Source: Bacillus sp. V5-8f | GTDB taxonomy: Bacteria; Bacillota; Bacilli; Bacillales; DSM-1321 | Assembly (NCBI RefSeq): GCF_002863565.1 | Contig: NZ_PGUW01000001.1 | Location: forward strand, 124,001 to 188,000 | Length of the DNA stretch: 64,000 nt | Direction: 5' to 3' | Part shown: positions 17,006 through 26,706 of the stretch, piece by piece | Numbering within the stretch: position 1 is the stretch's first letter | Layout: each line of letters starts with the position of its first letter | The notes under the pieces: model-generated | What the model saw: only the letters and a program-made list of their open reading frames with translations | Told to the model about the DNA's origin: nothing | Databases searched by the model: none | Made by a program: the position numbers and the translations under genes

Positions 17006-19108
17006 TTATTTAACTACAGCCGTTACGACCTTTTTATTTTTCGCCGAATCTGATGCATTTATCGTCAGTTTCGTCACCTTTTTCTGAGCTTTGATAGCGA
17101 CTTTATAATAGCCTTTGGAATCCGCATAAGCTTTTCCTAATAGGATAGAACCACTCTTCACTTCTACGAGGGCTCTTGCCTCGGTTTTCCCGTTTACGGT
17201 TTTGGTATTTCCATAGAGCGGGGATACTGACAAGGTGTTCGGCGGCGTTTTATCCTTCACGAACAATTCAGTAAAGCCGCCTTGATTGCCAGCGGGATCA
17301 ACTGCACATACAGCTATATACGTACTTGCCTTTTGGGTTTTCACTTTTACCGAGAAATTCCCGGTTGGTCCTGCCAGGGTACCATTATTCACCCAATCGT
17401 CCCCCACTTGGACCCAAACGTACGAACCTGGTTCAGCGTTTCCGCTTACAACGGTATCATTATCATCCACAGACACGACTGTTGGCTTAGCTGGTGGAGT
17501 TTCATCCACTACAGTTACCGTTGCACTTCTGCTTCCATTTCCTGTGTTCTCTTCAGCAGTAACCGTCAGCTTCGTCCCGCCCTTTTGCTTGGGAATCTTA
17601 ATCGTAAAGTCCCCAGCAGAATTAGCAAGACCACTTCCAATTGTTCCACTGCTTGTCTTAATGGAAATTTTAGCATTTGCTACTGTTTTACCTTTTAGGA
17701 ATGTATCCTTATCACTTACCTTATTAACAGAAAGAGACATTGGCACTGGTGAAGTAACAGGTCGGCTCGCATTGGAGCTAAAAAAGGTATACGAAATATT
17801 GGAACCTTTATCCACCGGATCGCTTGGCACCGACCCAACCTGCTTTACAATGGAGCCTCCCCCAAATAACAGAGGGTTGGATGCGCCGTTGTAGATTCTT
17901 GGCTTGATCTCATCAAATGCAGGATTCCCTTTAAAGCCAAACAGCCCCTTGTCTTCCTTTAACAACAAAGCCCCCCTGAAGCTGGTCATAAATTGTCCAA
18001 AATCCATGGATGGGTCAATATATTTTTTTACTACCTGTTCGACTGCACGGTAATCATTATCCTGGTTTTCTATGATTTCTTTAAAAATGCTGTTCCCTTG
18101 ACCGATTTGTACATTTAAATATTGTCCGAACAAATAAGATAAGGCGTAGTTGGACAAAATATCCCCATCATAATCCCAGTACAGTATGGAATGGCCGTTT
18201 TTATTCGATTCAGATTGATTATAATAGTCGATTCGGTCGGCTAATGCCTCACCTGTATACATTTGTTCAGCAGCCATCGACAAAGCTTCATCCAGCCATA
18301 CATCCATGCTTTCTCCACTATTCTCTATCAACACATTTCGGTTAAAATTCACCATATGCTGAAATTCATGTACCAGTGTTGTATAAGCCTTTGTAACATC
18401 TTTGTAAGCATTCAAGCCCATTAACGGATAAGTATCGATGTAAAAAACCTCTGACTGATTTGAATTACTTACATCAAATAAGTCTCTCGCATAAAAATAC
18501 CCGGCATAGAAGCCGCCTGTTCCATTAAATCCATCCTGAATGTCGTAGCATAAAATATCTACTTTTCCATTGCTGTCGACATCGGATTCAACTCCGAAAT
18601 TTTCTGTGACCATCTCATGGATTTTTGTATCAAATTCCTGTCCCAATTGTTCTGCTTGTTCTTTCGTAATCTGCTTGTTATGGACCCAGACATTTGTTTT
18701 TGAACCGCTATAATTCAATTCTGCTGTGAGTGAATAATCGCGTTCTGTTCTGAAATCTGTCACCCAAAAAAGCTTAGTGCTGCCCACTTTATAAACAGGC
18801 TTAATGGACGCCCGCTTTATACTCTTTTTTAACGCCGGTGTGATTGTATAAGGACGGTTCAAATCCATTTTATACGCTTGCGGCTTCAAACTTTTGTTCA
18901 TGGTTATCTCTTTATTGTAAGGAGTAAGATTCCCTATATCCTGAACGTTGTCTGCCACTACAGACTCATTGCTAATCAATAGATAGTTTTGCGAACCGCT
19001 GCTTTCTACCACTCTCACATTCTTCGTCGCTTGTCCCTCACCATAAGCATCAACCGGAAAACTAACCAACACGGAGACCATTGCCAACACCAAGATACGC
19101 TTAAGCAT
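17006..19108 (-). CDS. Secreted M30 (hyicolysin-like) metallopeptidase with bacterial Ig-like domains
   Basis: This 700-residue exported protein has a signal peptide (ILVLAMVSVLVSFPVDAYG). An M30-type metallopeptidase domain follows, with the zinc motif His247-Glu248-x-x-His251 (LVHEFQHMVNF) and a downstream Glu274 (WLDEALSMAAEQ) as third ligand. From about residue 440 come three consecutive Ig-like modules, each with a TVVDETPPAKP or KDKTPPNTL-type linker. Such modules usually space the enzyme from the cell wall. It converges with the M14 peptidase gene across a shared terminator. The ATG start gives a good signal peptide, though the ribosome binding site is only AGTAGGA. Confidence 0.85.
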   Translation of the reverse strand: MLKRILVLAMVSVLVSFPVDAYGEGQATKNVRVVESSGSQNYLLISNESVVADNVQDIGNLTPYNKEITMNKSLKPQAYKMDLNRPYTITPALKKSIKRASIKPVYKVGSTKLFWVTDFRTERDYSLTAELNYSGSKTNVWVHNKQITKEQAEQLGQEFDTKIHEMVTENFGVESDVDSNGKVDILCYDIQDGFNGTGGFYAGYFYARDLFDVSNSNQSEVFYIDTYPLMGLNAYKDVTKAYTTLVHEFQHMVNFNRNVLIENSGESMDVWLDEALSMAAEQMYTGEALADRIDYYNQSESNKNGHSILYWDYDGDILSNYALSYLFGQYLNVQIGQGNSIFKEIIENQDNDYRAVEQVVKKYIDPSMDFGQFMTSFRGALLLKEDKGLFGFKGNPAFDEIKPRIYNGASNPLLFGGGSIVKQVGSVPSDPVDKGSNISYTFFSSNASRPVTSPVPMSLSVNKVSDKDTFLKGKTVANAKISIKTSSGTIGSGLANSAGDFTIKIPKQKGGTKLTVTAEENTGNGSRSATVTVVDETPPAKPTVVSVDDNDTVVSGNAEPGSYVWVQVGDDWVNNGTLAGPTGNFSVKVKTQKASTYIAVCAVDPAGNQGGFTELFVKDKTPPNTLSVSPLYGNTKTVNGKTEARALVEVKSGSILLGKAYADSKGYYKVAIKAQKKVTKLTINASDSAKNKKVVTAVVK

Positions 19109-19194
19109 TCCTACTTAGACTCCCCCCGATTTAAATCTATTGACCTATCTTTTTTATCGCCAGAAAGAGTAAATAATTAAGGGGGTCTACGTAA

Positions 19195-19247
19195 GGGGGT
19201 CAGTCCCCCACTGCTGTAAAGCTTTAACGCAGCGGGGGACTGACCCC
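19195..19247. repeat. REP-like palindrome, complete
   Basis: GGGGTCAGTCCCCC ... GGGGGACTGACCCC around a CTGCTGTAAAGCTTTAACGCAG core. A second GGGGGTC lies 15 bases before it, as if part of an older copy. It lies between two divergent promoters. Confidence 0.93.
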
Positions 19248-19317
19248 TTCTTTTTAATGTCATAAAACTCTCTATTGATTTATAATGTCATAGAAGAAAT
19301 CGACCAGGAGAAACTCT

Positions 19318-19995
19318 ATGAAAAAACGGAAGCGGAAGAAAAAATCTAATAAGACCCTTTTTATGCTGCTAATCTGCCTTTTTGCTTTTATAGCCTTGTT
19401 GCAGGTTGTCGAGATTCCGATTCAACAGGACTCATCTTCCATCTCAAAAAGGGAATTCGGCGATCCTTTTGCAGATGCCAAGAAGTATACTTCTCTAATT
19501 AACAGCGAATTAGCAAAGTATCATCTTGAAGAATACACCATGGTTCTTGTGGCCTTAATGCAGCAGGAAAGCCGCGGTCTAGGCGGGGATCCAATGCAGG
19601 CTTCCGAATCAGCGGGGCTTGCTCCAAATTCTATCAAGGATCCGAAGCTAAGCATTCAGCAAGGAGTCAAACATTTTCATAAGGCAGTGGCTTACGGAAA
19701 ACGCAAAAATGTGGACTTTCCGACAGTTATCCAGGCCTACAACATGGGTATTGGGTATATAGATTATACCGCCCAGCATGGAGGGAAACATACTGAGGAG
19801 TTGGCCAAGAAATACTCCATGCTCCAAGTAAACAAAAAACCGAATACCTATAATTGCGGGGGGAACAAAAGCAATTTCCGTTACCCTTACTGCTACGGAG
19901 ATTTCACATACAGCACGAAGGTGGCAAAAAATATAGAATCGCTTTCTGACAGTGTTCCTGCTAACGCTGGGACTTCAACCTATGAATCTTTCTAA
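19318..19995 (+). CDS. Membrane-anchored lysozyme-like muramidase (CwlT N-domain type)
   Basis: This 225-residue protein has an extremely basic N-terminus (KKRKRKKKSNK), one membrane anchor (TLFMLLICLFAFIALLQV) and an extracytoplasmic lysozyme-like domain. The catalytic acid is most likely Glu84 in MQQESRGLG, with GDPMQASESAG and the AYNMGIGYIDY motif as in CwlT and related transglycosylases. It probably cuts the glycan strand during growth or remodelling. The gene stands alone after a REP element. The ATG has CAGGAG upstream. Confidence 0.88.
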   Translation: MKKRKRKKKSNKTLFMLLICLFAFIALLQVVEIPIQQDSSSISKREFGDPFADAKKYTSLINSELAKYHLEEYTMVLVALMQQESRGLGGDPMQASESAGLAPNSIKDPKLSIQQGVKHFHKAVAYGKRKNVDFPTVIQAYNMGIGYIDYTAQHGGKHTEELAKKYSMLQVNKKPNTYNCGGNKSNFRYPYCYGDFTYSTKVAKNIESLSDSVPANAGTSTYESF

Positions 19996-20257
19996 TCTAT
20001 TTGGGCACATAATAAATGCGGAAACATTGCTGATTGCAGGAGGTGTGAGATTTAACTCCACCTCTGATGCGGTTTTCGCCTTTCTCATCAATGTGATTTA
20101 TGGCATAAACAGGCCGCATGCATTTCTAGTCAGTATGGCCCTCACATCAATCCTCTGATAATGAAAATTAAAATCCAATGGACTTTACATAAACTCCATG
20201 ATTCGCCAGCACCATATGTAACGCTAAATATATGTTCAACCAGGTGGCATTTACTTT
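19996..20257. other. Intergenic region
   Basis: No gene was seen. A strong hairpin, GAGGTGTGAG/CTCCACCTC, lies near 20040-20066 but has no T tract. Confidence 0.4.
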
Positions 20258-20413
20258 ATGAAGGTCACTTTGCTTGCCTGCTCTTTGAATTTTATCCTTC
20301 ATGCCCTCAATGAAAGACACTTTGCTTGCGTGATATTATGATTTTGTCCTTCATATCCCCGATGAAAGACATTTTTCTTGCCTGATCTTTCGAATTTGTC
20401 CTTTATATCCCCG
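20258..20413. repeat. 52-bp tandem repeat, three units
   Basis: Units start at 20258, 20310 and 20362, an exact 52-bp period. Each opens with ATGAARG(A/T)CA, continues TTTGCTTGCCTGAT, and ends with TGTCCTTCATAYCCCC. The opening and closing decamers are mutually complementary, so each unit can fold back on itself. Related arrays lie at 37441 and 41241. Confidence 0.85.
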
Positions 20414-20483
20414 AGCGTCCATCTTAATGAAAAACAGCAGGCTTTTATGATGATTTTAAACAAAAAAATAAACAGAAACTCAT

Positions 20484-20503
20484 TTAATCAATCGTTTGAT
20501 TAA
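20484..20503. repeat. Palindrome TTAATCAATCGTTTGATTAA, copy 3
   Basis: This copy is identical to the one at 8695-8714. It lies 77 bases beyond the end of the XRE regulator gene 20580-20894. Confidence 0.7.
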
Positions 20504-20579
20504 ATGGCTATGCTGATTATTTTAGTTCTAATCTTCTATTTATTAATAGCACGAAAGTACAATCCACAATGAAATGGAT

Positions 20580-20894
20580 TTAACCGGTCTTTTTGATATT
20601 GGTGATAAAGTGAATAAGCATCTTTACATCTTCAGGCTGCAGCTGCTGTTCCTCAAACAAATTAATGACAGTTTTCCACTTGTTCAGCAGTTGATTTTCC
20701 GTAGTGAAGTAATTTGAAAAATCCATTTCCAATGCTTCCTCAATTGCTTTTAAATGCTTTTCACTGGGCGGCGTAAAACCGGTCTCGATTTTACAAATAA
20801 AGGTACTGGACACCCCAAGCTTCTCAGAAAGCTGATTCTGGGTCATGTTCAGTTCCTTTCTTCTTCGTTTAATGACATCACCAATAATCCTCAT
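20580..20894 (-). CDS. XRE-family transcriptional regulator (small)
   Basis: This 104-residue DNA-binding protein has a Cro/CI helix-turn-helix (about residues 4-58: IKRRRKELNMTQNQLSEKLGVSSTFICKIETG). A short helical tail (LLNKWKTVINLFEEQQLQPEDVKMLIHFI) could form the dimer interface. It is similar in size to SinR/Xre-type repressors. Target genes are not evident. The ribosome binding site is weak (GGGATAG). Confidence 0.85.
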   Translation of the reverse strand: MRIIGDVIKRRRKELNMTQNQLSEKLGVSSTFICKIETGFTPPSEKHLKAIEEALEMDFSNYFTTENQLLNKWKTVINLFEEQQLQPEDVKMLIHFITNIKKTG

Positions 20895-21249
20895 TTCTAT
20901 CCCAGCCTTTTTTATATTTATTTATATTTACGTAATTATACATGATAATCGCAGTGAATATTTACTTAACTTTGAAATTTTTGTTTTTTCTTACATTAAT
21001 TTTAAACATCATTCCGTAAACGGCAATATATTTTTTCAGTAAAACATTTTTTAAAGAAATTAAAAAGCGAAGAAAACCAAAACGCATATAAACAAACCTA
21101 TAAAATGAAGCGAGCTTATTCCACCTAATGTTATTTAAAGATAACAAAATATTGATAACCATCTGTTGTTTCTTGATAAGCACCCTTTTTTCCTCTATTG
21201 TAATGCAGTAAGGACGACTGATTCTTACCGCTTTAACCAATACTGCGAA

Positions 21250-21298
21250 GAGGGACTCCCCCCGCTTTAACGCGTTATCGTAGCGGGGGACTGACCCC
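21250..21298. repeat. REP-like palindrome, left arm shortened
   Basis: GAGGGACTCCCCCCGC, then the TTTAACGCGTTA core, then GGGGGACTGACCCC. The final C lies 13 bases before the stop codon of the LCP gene. Confidence 0.88.
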
Positions 21299-21311
21299 AT
21301 CATTCGCCCCT

Positions 21312-22262
21312 TCATTTTAAGAATTCTTTTAAGGCGGTTCGATTTTTTTCTATGTCCAATTCAAGGACGCTTCCTGCATGTTGGTATCTCCTGTTTTCAA
21401 ACGAGTGATCTACAGGGATTCTAAATGTTATGATTTCATTATTGTTTCGATTAAGGAAGTAAGGAGAGATGATCGATAGCATGGTGGTTTTCTTCATATT
21501 AGTAGAGATATATGGCTGGATCGTGCCGAGCATTCCTGGAATCTTGACTACCCCTTGAACAGTTAGGACTTCATCCGCTATGCTTTTTATCACTGCCTGC
21601 TGGCGTTCTACCCTGCCAAAATCGCTTTGGGCGTCCTTCCTGAATCTTACGTATGCCAGCAACTCTTGGCCATGGAGCTTCTGTCTTCCCGGGTTGAAGG
21701 TAATGCCAGTACCTCCATACATACTCTGAGGTACGTCAACGGTAATGCCTTCTGGAAAAGCGGTATCCACCATTGCAGCAAAACCATCAAAGTCGATAAG
21801 AGCATAGTATTGTAAATTAACATCGAAATTTTCTTTAATTGATTTTCTTAACAATTCCGTTCCGCCTATCGCATAGGCTGCGTTGATTTTATTTTTTCTG
21901 TGCCCTGGTATTGTTACATAAGAATCGCGCATAATCGAAACCAATTTTGACTCTTTCGTGTCAGGGTCATATTGGGCGATCATAATCGTATCTGTCCTTG
22001 AAGCTCTTCCGTCTCTTGAGTCCACACCGAGCAGCAATATATTTACCTTTCCGAATTCATCCTCCACTCCATTGAATTCAAATTCCTCATTGTTGAGGTT
22101 GGCCTCATCCTGGGCATTTTCCATTCCCTTTTTATACTCATAATAAAAATATGCTGCCATGCCTAAAAAAATTAAAAGCAACACCCAAAACAACAGAAAG
22201 AAAACCCTTCTCTTTCCCTTTCTCCGATTACGTATTCTTGTACTCCGTTCAGAATTCTCCAT
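21312..22262 (-). CDS. LytR-CpsA-Psr (LCP) family cell-wall glycopolymer ligase
   Basis: This 316-residue type II membrane protein transfers undecaprenyl-linked glycopolymers such as teichoic acid to peptidoglycan. It has a basic N-terminus (RIRNRRKGKRR), one membrane helix (VFFLLFWVLLLIFLGMAAYFY), then the LCP domain. Signature residues include NILLLGVDSRDGRASRTDTIMIAQ, SIMRDSYVTIPGH (phosphate-binding Arg), KINAAYAIGG and the LLAYVRFRKDAQSDFGRVERQQ region. I start at the ATG with AAAGGTG upstream. A frame extending 18 codons further lacks a ribosome binding site. Likely a TagU/TagV paralogue. Confidence 0.93.
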   Translation of the reverse strand: MENSERSTRIRNRRKGKRRVFFLLFWVLLLIFLGMAAYFYYEYKKGMENAQDEANLNNEEFEFNGVEDEFGKVNILLLGVDSRDGRASRTDTIMIAQYDPDTKESKLVSIMRDSYVTIPGHRKNKINAAYAIGGTELLRKSIKENFDVNLQYYALIDFDGFAAMVDTAFPEGITVDVPQSMYGGTGITFNPGRQKLHGQELLAYVRFRKDAQSDFGRVERQQAVIKSIADEVLTVQGVVKIPGMLGTIQPYISTNMKKTTMLSIISPYFLNRNNNEIITFRIPVDHSFENRRYQHAGSVLELDIEKNRTALKEFLK

Positions 22263-22360
22263 AAAGATACGCACCTTTACAATTTGTAATAACTCCTTTA
22301 ATTTAACAAACGGCAAATCGGATTACAATTTTTGTAAATTTATCCTTCAAGAATATCCTC

Positions 22361-22400
22361 CACCGCTTTAACGGTTTACAGCACTGGGGGTCTGACCCCG
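22361..22400. repeat. REP-like half that forms the 3' end of the gerB-like gene
   Basis: It consists of the spacer ACCGCTTTAACGGTTTAC and the variant arm GGGGGTCTGACCCC. Read on the minus strand, it encodes the last ten or so residues (RGQTPSAVNR) and the stop codon of the germination permease gene. Confidence 0.85.
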
Positions 22401-23498
22401 TGTTTTACTGATTTTTCTCCTTTTCATGAAGGCGATAATTAGCAGGAGCAGCGGGATGATTATTTGAAATGGAAGATGTAATAGTAATGGTACAATTCTT
22501 AGTCCTTCCTGCACGTGTTCCGGAAAGTTACTTGCGATTGAAACGGATAGAAATAAGATGACAATGCCAATGGGATAAGCGAGCTGCGATGATTGTTTCA
22601 CGTTAAATACGTTAGCAGTGCCTATTACGGCTGCATAGAAATAGATGCTTATTTTGAAGAAAATACCTATAATGGAGCCAAGCATGTAGTAAACATCCAG
22701 TCTTTCTAAAAAATTGGCGATCTGGATGGACTGTATCGTCGATAGAAGAGGAAAAGGAGAGCGCAAAACAAGGTCAACCCCAAGAACACTGATGTTAACA
22801 ACCGTTACAATCGTCAGAGCGGCCCCACTCAAGACCAGAGCCAATAAACCGGCGGACTTTGCCTTCTTTGGGTTGTTCAAGTAAGGAAAAATCATAGCAA
22901 ATACAACTACTTCGCCAAACGGTACATACAATGTCTCAGTTAATGCCACTCTCACTACTGGTTTAAAACCTTCTTCTAATATAGGCTTTAAATGATTAAG
23001 GTCGATTAATCCGGAAAAAATAATCAACAAAAGTCCGGTGTTCGAGAGCAATAAAATCATGGCAAAGAGCAACTCGCCCGTTCTCGCTAACACTTCGATT
23101 CCTTTGCGTACCGTATATACAACTACTAGCATCAATAAAGCATTAGCGAGAAACAATGGTGTTTCCATATAAGCAAATGACAAGAGCATCTCTCCGAAGT
23201 CCCTCAATACCCTTGCCGTAAGATATGAAAAGTAGAGGATATAAAGAAGGGACAGTACCCGGCCTAAAACCTTCCCGACTATTTTTTCCACGTATCCTGT
23301 CGGCAGCATGTTTGGATAGTACTGATATAGCCCGTAATAGATAAAAAAGGGAACAATCCCAACTATCATCCCAAGTAAAACGGCAAGCCAAGCGTCCTGT
23401 TTTGCTCCTACTGCAAGAGGAATCACAATGGCGCTGCCAAGCTGGAATAAAAACATTAGAACAAACAACTGGTATGTACTGATTTTTGCCTGCTCCAC
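22368..23498 (-). CDS. GerB-type spore germination permease (germinant receptor B subunit)
   Basis: This 376-residue integral membrane protein of the APC-like spore germination family (GerAB/GerKB) has about ten helices from STYQLFVLMFLFQLGSAIVI onward. In the inner spore membrane it binds the germinant and signals through the A and C subunits. It is the last gene of a gerA-gerC-gerB group on this strand, separated from gerC by a REP array. The final residues (TRGQTPSAVNR) are encoded by a REP half and are unlikely to be ancestral. The native protein should end near AFMKRRK. The GTG start has GGGAGGTGA. Confidence 0.92.
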   Translation of the reverse strand: MEQAKISTYQLFVLMFLFQLGSAIVIPLAVGAKQDAWLAVLLGMIVGIVPFFIYYGLYQYYPNMLPTGYVEKIVGKVLGRVLSLLYILYFSYLTARVLRDFGEMLLSFAYMETPLFLANALLMLVVVYTVRKGIEVLARTGELLFAMILLLSNTGLLLIIFSGLIDLNHLKPILEEGFKPVVRVALTETLYVPFGEVVVFAMIFPYLNNPKKAKSAGLLALVLSGAALTIVTVVNISVLGVDLVLRSPFPLLSTIQSIQIANFLERLDVYYMLGSIIGIFFKISIYFYAAVIGTANVFNVKQSSQLAYPIGIVILFLSVSIASNFPEHVQEGLRIVPLLLHLPFQIIIPLLLLIIAFMKRRKISKTRGQTPSAVNR

Positions 23499-23593
23499 AA
23501 ATCGTCACCTCCCTTTTGTTGGATAAGTCCACCTACGGTTAAATTTTTTCTTCATGGTAGGCTGACCTCTTATTTTGATTATCGCTTACCGTT

Positions 23594-23747
23594 TCGGGGG
23601 ACGAACTCCCTATGTTTCATTTAAAGCGTCACCGTGCTGAGGGTCAGACCCCCACCCCAGCACTTTAGTGCATTACCGCGTTGGGGGACTGACCCCCATC
23701 GCGATAGAGAATTACCGTGCTGAAGGAATTGGCCTTAACTTGACCCC
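23594..23747. repeat. Composite REP-like array between gerC-like and gerB-like genes
   Basis: At least three arms or copies are packed together: CGGGGGACGAACTCCC, GAGGGTCAGACCCCC, then a spacer with GCACTTTAGTGC and GGGGGACTGACCCCC. A last decayed piece includes TTGACCCCA inside the end of the gerC-like gene. The array fills nearly all of the gap between two genes that should be co-transcribed. Confidence 0.82.
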
Positions 23748-24952
23748 AAGTGGTAGGGTTTGTTTCTTAGGCCGGTGCGGCGTATATGAGCGTCCACTTT
23801 AATCTGTGCTCTTATTCGGGGAAAGTGATTGTCATCCCAATTGTTTTCTAGCTGTCTCCATGCTTTATGGTTGGATCGGTGCAGCGCCTCACCAAATCCA
23901 AAAATATCCGACTTATTTTTCTGAGCACTGGCAATTGCTTTATGTATCTCTGTTTCGATTTCTTTTTCCAATGCCTTTTCTATTTTTAACAATTCACGCG
24001 AATTGGCTAGATTGACAGGTACCTTTGTCTCGCCAATATCCCCTTCCGCCCTAACATTAATGGAAATGTCGGGCTGGCCGTTTTTCATACTGGCAGAGAC
24101 CTTTGTTTTTTGGCGAACCATCTTATAAACAATTGCTTCCTTCTTATTGCCCCAGTCTACACTTATACCTGTTGCTTTCAATTTATCAAGAATCCATAAT
24201 GTCCCCCTTGCATGTTCCCCTTGAAGCCAATCAACCAATTTGTCGTCTTTAAAGACGGCAATGCCATCCGCTTGGAGGACTGCATCCAGGGCGGTTTGTT
24301 GAATATTTTCCATCTTTTTACCCTGTCTGGCATTGCCAACCATGCGAAATCCAGTAACCACGGGTTCTTTTCCGGAAGATACTAGATCCTTCAACAATTC
24401 CTGGACGTTCATATTCACATGCTCGCCCCATCTTTTTTCTGTTAATTCCATCGTTTTAATCACTTTATTTGACGGAATCTTATCGACAGCCGTTAATGTT
24501 TTTACGATTTCTGCAGCGCTTGACTCACGGGCAATGACAACACGTGCTGTTGACCGGAACTCAGGATCGCGGTCAAGGGCATCCATCATATCTGACAGGC
24601 CTTCTTTTTTTGCCAGCTCATCACTGATGACTACCAGATTGGTATGGGCATAGTACAGCCGACGTGATATCTTGGTGGATGCACGGCGGCTTACTTCAAC
24701 CAAATTGTCGCCAGTCGAAGAATAAACGGATACCGCTGGTCCTTGTCCGCCTCCTCCTCCACCCTGCATGCCTCCTGCTACATTTCCAGGGTTAATGATC
24801 TGAAAAGTTCCTACATACCTGCCCTTTTCATTTTTATCAATGCCAAGGGCTGAAACTAATGAGATATCGGTTAACTCTTTCTTGCTCCAGCATCCGGACA
24901 CAAAACTGATACAGGCCAGCATCAAGAAAACAAATGCCCATTTACGAATCAT
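23735..24952 (-). CDS. Ger(x)C family lipoprotein (germinant receptor C subunit)
   Basis: This lipoprotein of about 405 residues has a signal sequence ending in the lipobox FVSGC, then the GerC fold (KKELTDISLVSALGIDK). An inserted glycine-rich loop (AGGMQGGGGGGQG) follows near residue 65. The later domain has GGHP-like RQGKKMENIQQTALDAVLQADGIAVFKDDKLVDWLQGEHARG, a well-known GerC signature. It overlaps the end of the gerA-like gene by 11 bases. I use the ATG with AAAAGGTG, not the GTG three codons earlier. The last residues (YHLGSS) abut REP-derived sequence. Confidence 0.92.
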   Translation of the reverse strand: MIRKWAFVFLMLACISFVSGCWSKKELTDISLVSALGIDKNEKGRYVGTFQIINPGNVAGGMQGGGGGGQGPAVSVYSSTGDNLVEVSRRASTKISRRLYYAHTNLVVISDELAKKEGLSDMMDALDRDPEFRSTARVVIARESSAAEIVKTLTAVDKIPSNKVIKTMELTEKRWGEHVNMNVQELLKDLVSSGKEPVVTGFRMVGNARQGKKMENIQQTALDAVLQADGIAVFKDDKLVDWLQGEHARGTLWILDKLKATGISVDWGNKKEAIVYKMVRQKTKVSASMKNGQPDISINVRAEGDIGETKVPVNLANSRELLKIEKALEKEIETEIHKAIASAQKNKSDIFGFGEALHRSNHKAWRQLENNWDDNHFPRIRAQIKVDAHIRRTGLRNKPYHLGSS

Positions 24953-26579
24953 TTCTGTCACCTTTTCCAGTGTTACTGGTCATAATTCCATTATTTTCAG
25001 GGGATTGAGGTCTCGTGTGCTCCCCTTGGCGTATATTGTTTTGCTTGCTGATCAATTTAGCTCTTGTACCCAAGTCCAGCCACGGAAGGCGAACAACCGT
25101 ATCAGCTACGTTAACTGGGATAAATGGGGCTAGCGGTGCCATATACGGAACACCAAGAGAACGTAAACTGCATAGATGGGCAAGCATCATAATGAACGCC
25201 AGAATGATCCCATAAAAGCCGAATGAGGCAGCGCTTAACATAAACAAAAATCGTATCAAACGTGCTGAAATTGCCATTGAAAAGGAAGGAGTTGCAAAAC
25301 TGGCAATCGCGGTGATCGATACGACAATAACCATGGCGGGTGACACAATCCCCGCCTGTACTGCGGCCTGCCCGATAACAAGGGCGCCAACAATGGAAAC
25401 CGCAGAACCAACAGCCCTTGGTAAACGTATACCGGCTTCCCGCAAAATTTCAAATGTTATTTCCATAATTAGTGCTTCGACAATGGCTGGGAAAGGCACT
25501 GCCTCCCGCTGCGCTGCAAGTGCAATTATCAGCTGGGTTGGAACCATCTCCTGGTGAAAGGTCGTGACCGCAACATATGCAGCGGGGGCAATCAGGGAGA
25601 TGATAAAGGTTGAGATCCGCAATAACCGCAATGCGGTAGCGATATCAAAGCGGTAATAATAATCGTCGGCCGTTTGAAAAAACTGAACGAATACAGCGGG
25701 CGCCAGCAGCACAAACGGAGTTCCATCTATAAAAATAGCAATCCTCCCTTCAAGGAGGTTTCCCGCAACCACATCTGGCCTTTCTGTGTTATAAATAGTA
25801 GGAAAAAAAGTAAACGTCTGGTCCTCAATAAGCTGTTCAATATATCCCGATTCAAGGATGCTGTCGATTTCTATTTTTCTCAAACGGCTTCGTACTTCCT
25901 CAACAATTTCCTTTTTAGCTATGCCATTGATATACATGATGGCAACATCTGTTTTCGTGACTTTCCCTATTTTCATGGATTCCATCCACAAGTTTGGATT
26001 CTTAATGATACGACGTACTAAAGCTGTATTTGTCCCGAGCGATTCTACAAAACCTGCCCTTGAACCACGAACTGAAACCTGGGTGCCTGGTTCTTCAATG
26101 GCACGTTTCTCCCCGCCTTCTGTCTTTACACTGAGAGCTTTGTCCAATCCATCGATAAGAATAATTGTTTCTCCCGACATCAAAGACAATAATAACTGGT
26201 TCCATTCCGATACCGATTTCACTTTACTGAGGGCAACCAAATCATCAGTAATGACTTCCGTCACATTTTCCAGCGTCAATTTTTCTTGTAAAAAATGATC
26301 CTTCATCAATGACTCAACTAAAAAATCATGGATAAATTGTTCATTGACAACACCATCAACATAAACAATGGCCGTTTTCAATTCAGAATTTAGCCCGATT
26401 CTTAAACGCCGGGTAACAATATCCGTGCTGTTTCCTGTTCTCTCTTTAATGGTGTCCAGGTTAACAGGCAATGAAAAATCGATTAACTCGGGCTTTTTTT
26501 CTGCGGACTGTTTTTGATTATTGGTTTTTTGAGTATTTCCGTTTTTCCTTACCTTCTTACCTCTAAAAAATGAAGGCAT
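24942..26579 (-). CDS. GerA-type germinant receptor A subunit
   Basis: This 545-residue protein has a large hydrophilic N-terminal domain (about residues 1-290, beginning with a Lys/Gln-rich segment). The membrane domain carries GRIAIFIDGTPFVLLAPAVF, FQTADDYYYRFDIATALR and PAAYVAVTTFHQEMVPTQLI, all diagnostic of GerAA/GerKA. The C-terminal tail is hydrophilic. With the C and B subunits it forms a germinant receptor in the spore inner membrane. The gene order is A-C-B, as in gerK. It is the first gene of the operon. TTGAATA upstream might be a sigma-G -35 element, but the -10 is not clear. Confidence 0.95.
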   Translation of the reverse strand: MPSFFRGKKVRKNGNTQKTNNQKQSAEKKPELIDFSLPVNLDTIKERTGNSTDIVTRRLRIGLNSELKTAIVYVDGVVNEQFIHDFLVESLMKDHFLQEKLTLENVTEVITDDLVALSKVKSVSEWNQLLLSLMSGETIILIDGLDKALSVKTEGGEKRAIEEPGTQVSVRGSRAGFVESLGTNTALVRRIIKNPNLWMESMKIGKVTKTDVAIMYINGIAKKEIVEEVRSRLRKIEIDSILESGYIEQLIEDQTFTFFPTIYNTERPDVVAGNLLEGRIAIFIDGTPFVLLAPAVFVQFFQTADDYYYRFDIATALRLLRISTFIISLIAPAAYVAVTTFHQEMVPTQLIIALAAQREAVPFPAIVEALIMEITFEILREAGIRLPRAVGSAVSIVGALVIGQAAVQAGIVSPAMVIVVSITAIASFATPSFSMAISARLIRFLFMLSAASFGFYGIILAFIMMLAHLCSLRSLGVPYMAPLAPFIPVNVADTVVRLPWLDLGTRAKLISKQNNIRQGEHTRPQSPENNGIMTSNTGKGDRNDS

Positions 26580-26706
26580 AACACAGTACCCTTCCTACTT
26601 TTATCTGTATTCTTTCCAGCGTCCAAACGATATATTCAATTTTTACCACTATACGCATATAAAGGATTTCAGCAAGAAAAACTAACTATGGAGAGTGGTG
26701 GAAAAA

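Noticed and set aside
20962-21315. 117-codon minus-strand frame with ATG start
   Set aside because: Its first part reads through REP sequence, it has no ribosome binding site, and the rest has no protein-like pattern. I treat it as chance.
26600-26660. Sigma-G promoter in front of the ger operon
   Set aside because: A TGAATA hexamer is present but no matching CATnnTA at the right distance, so it was not listed as a feature.
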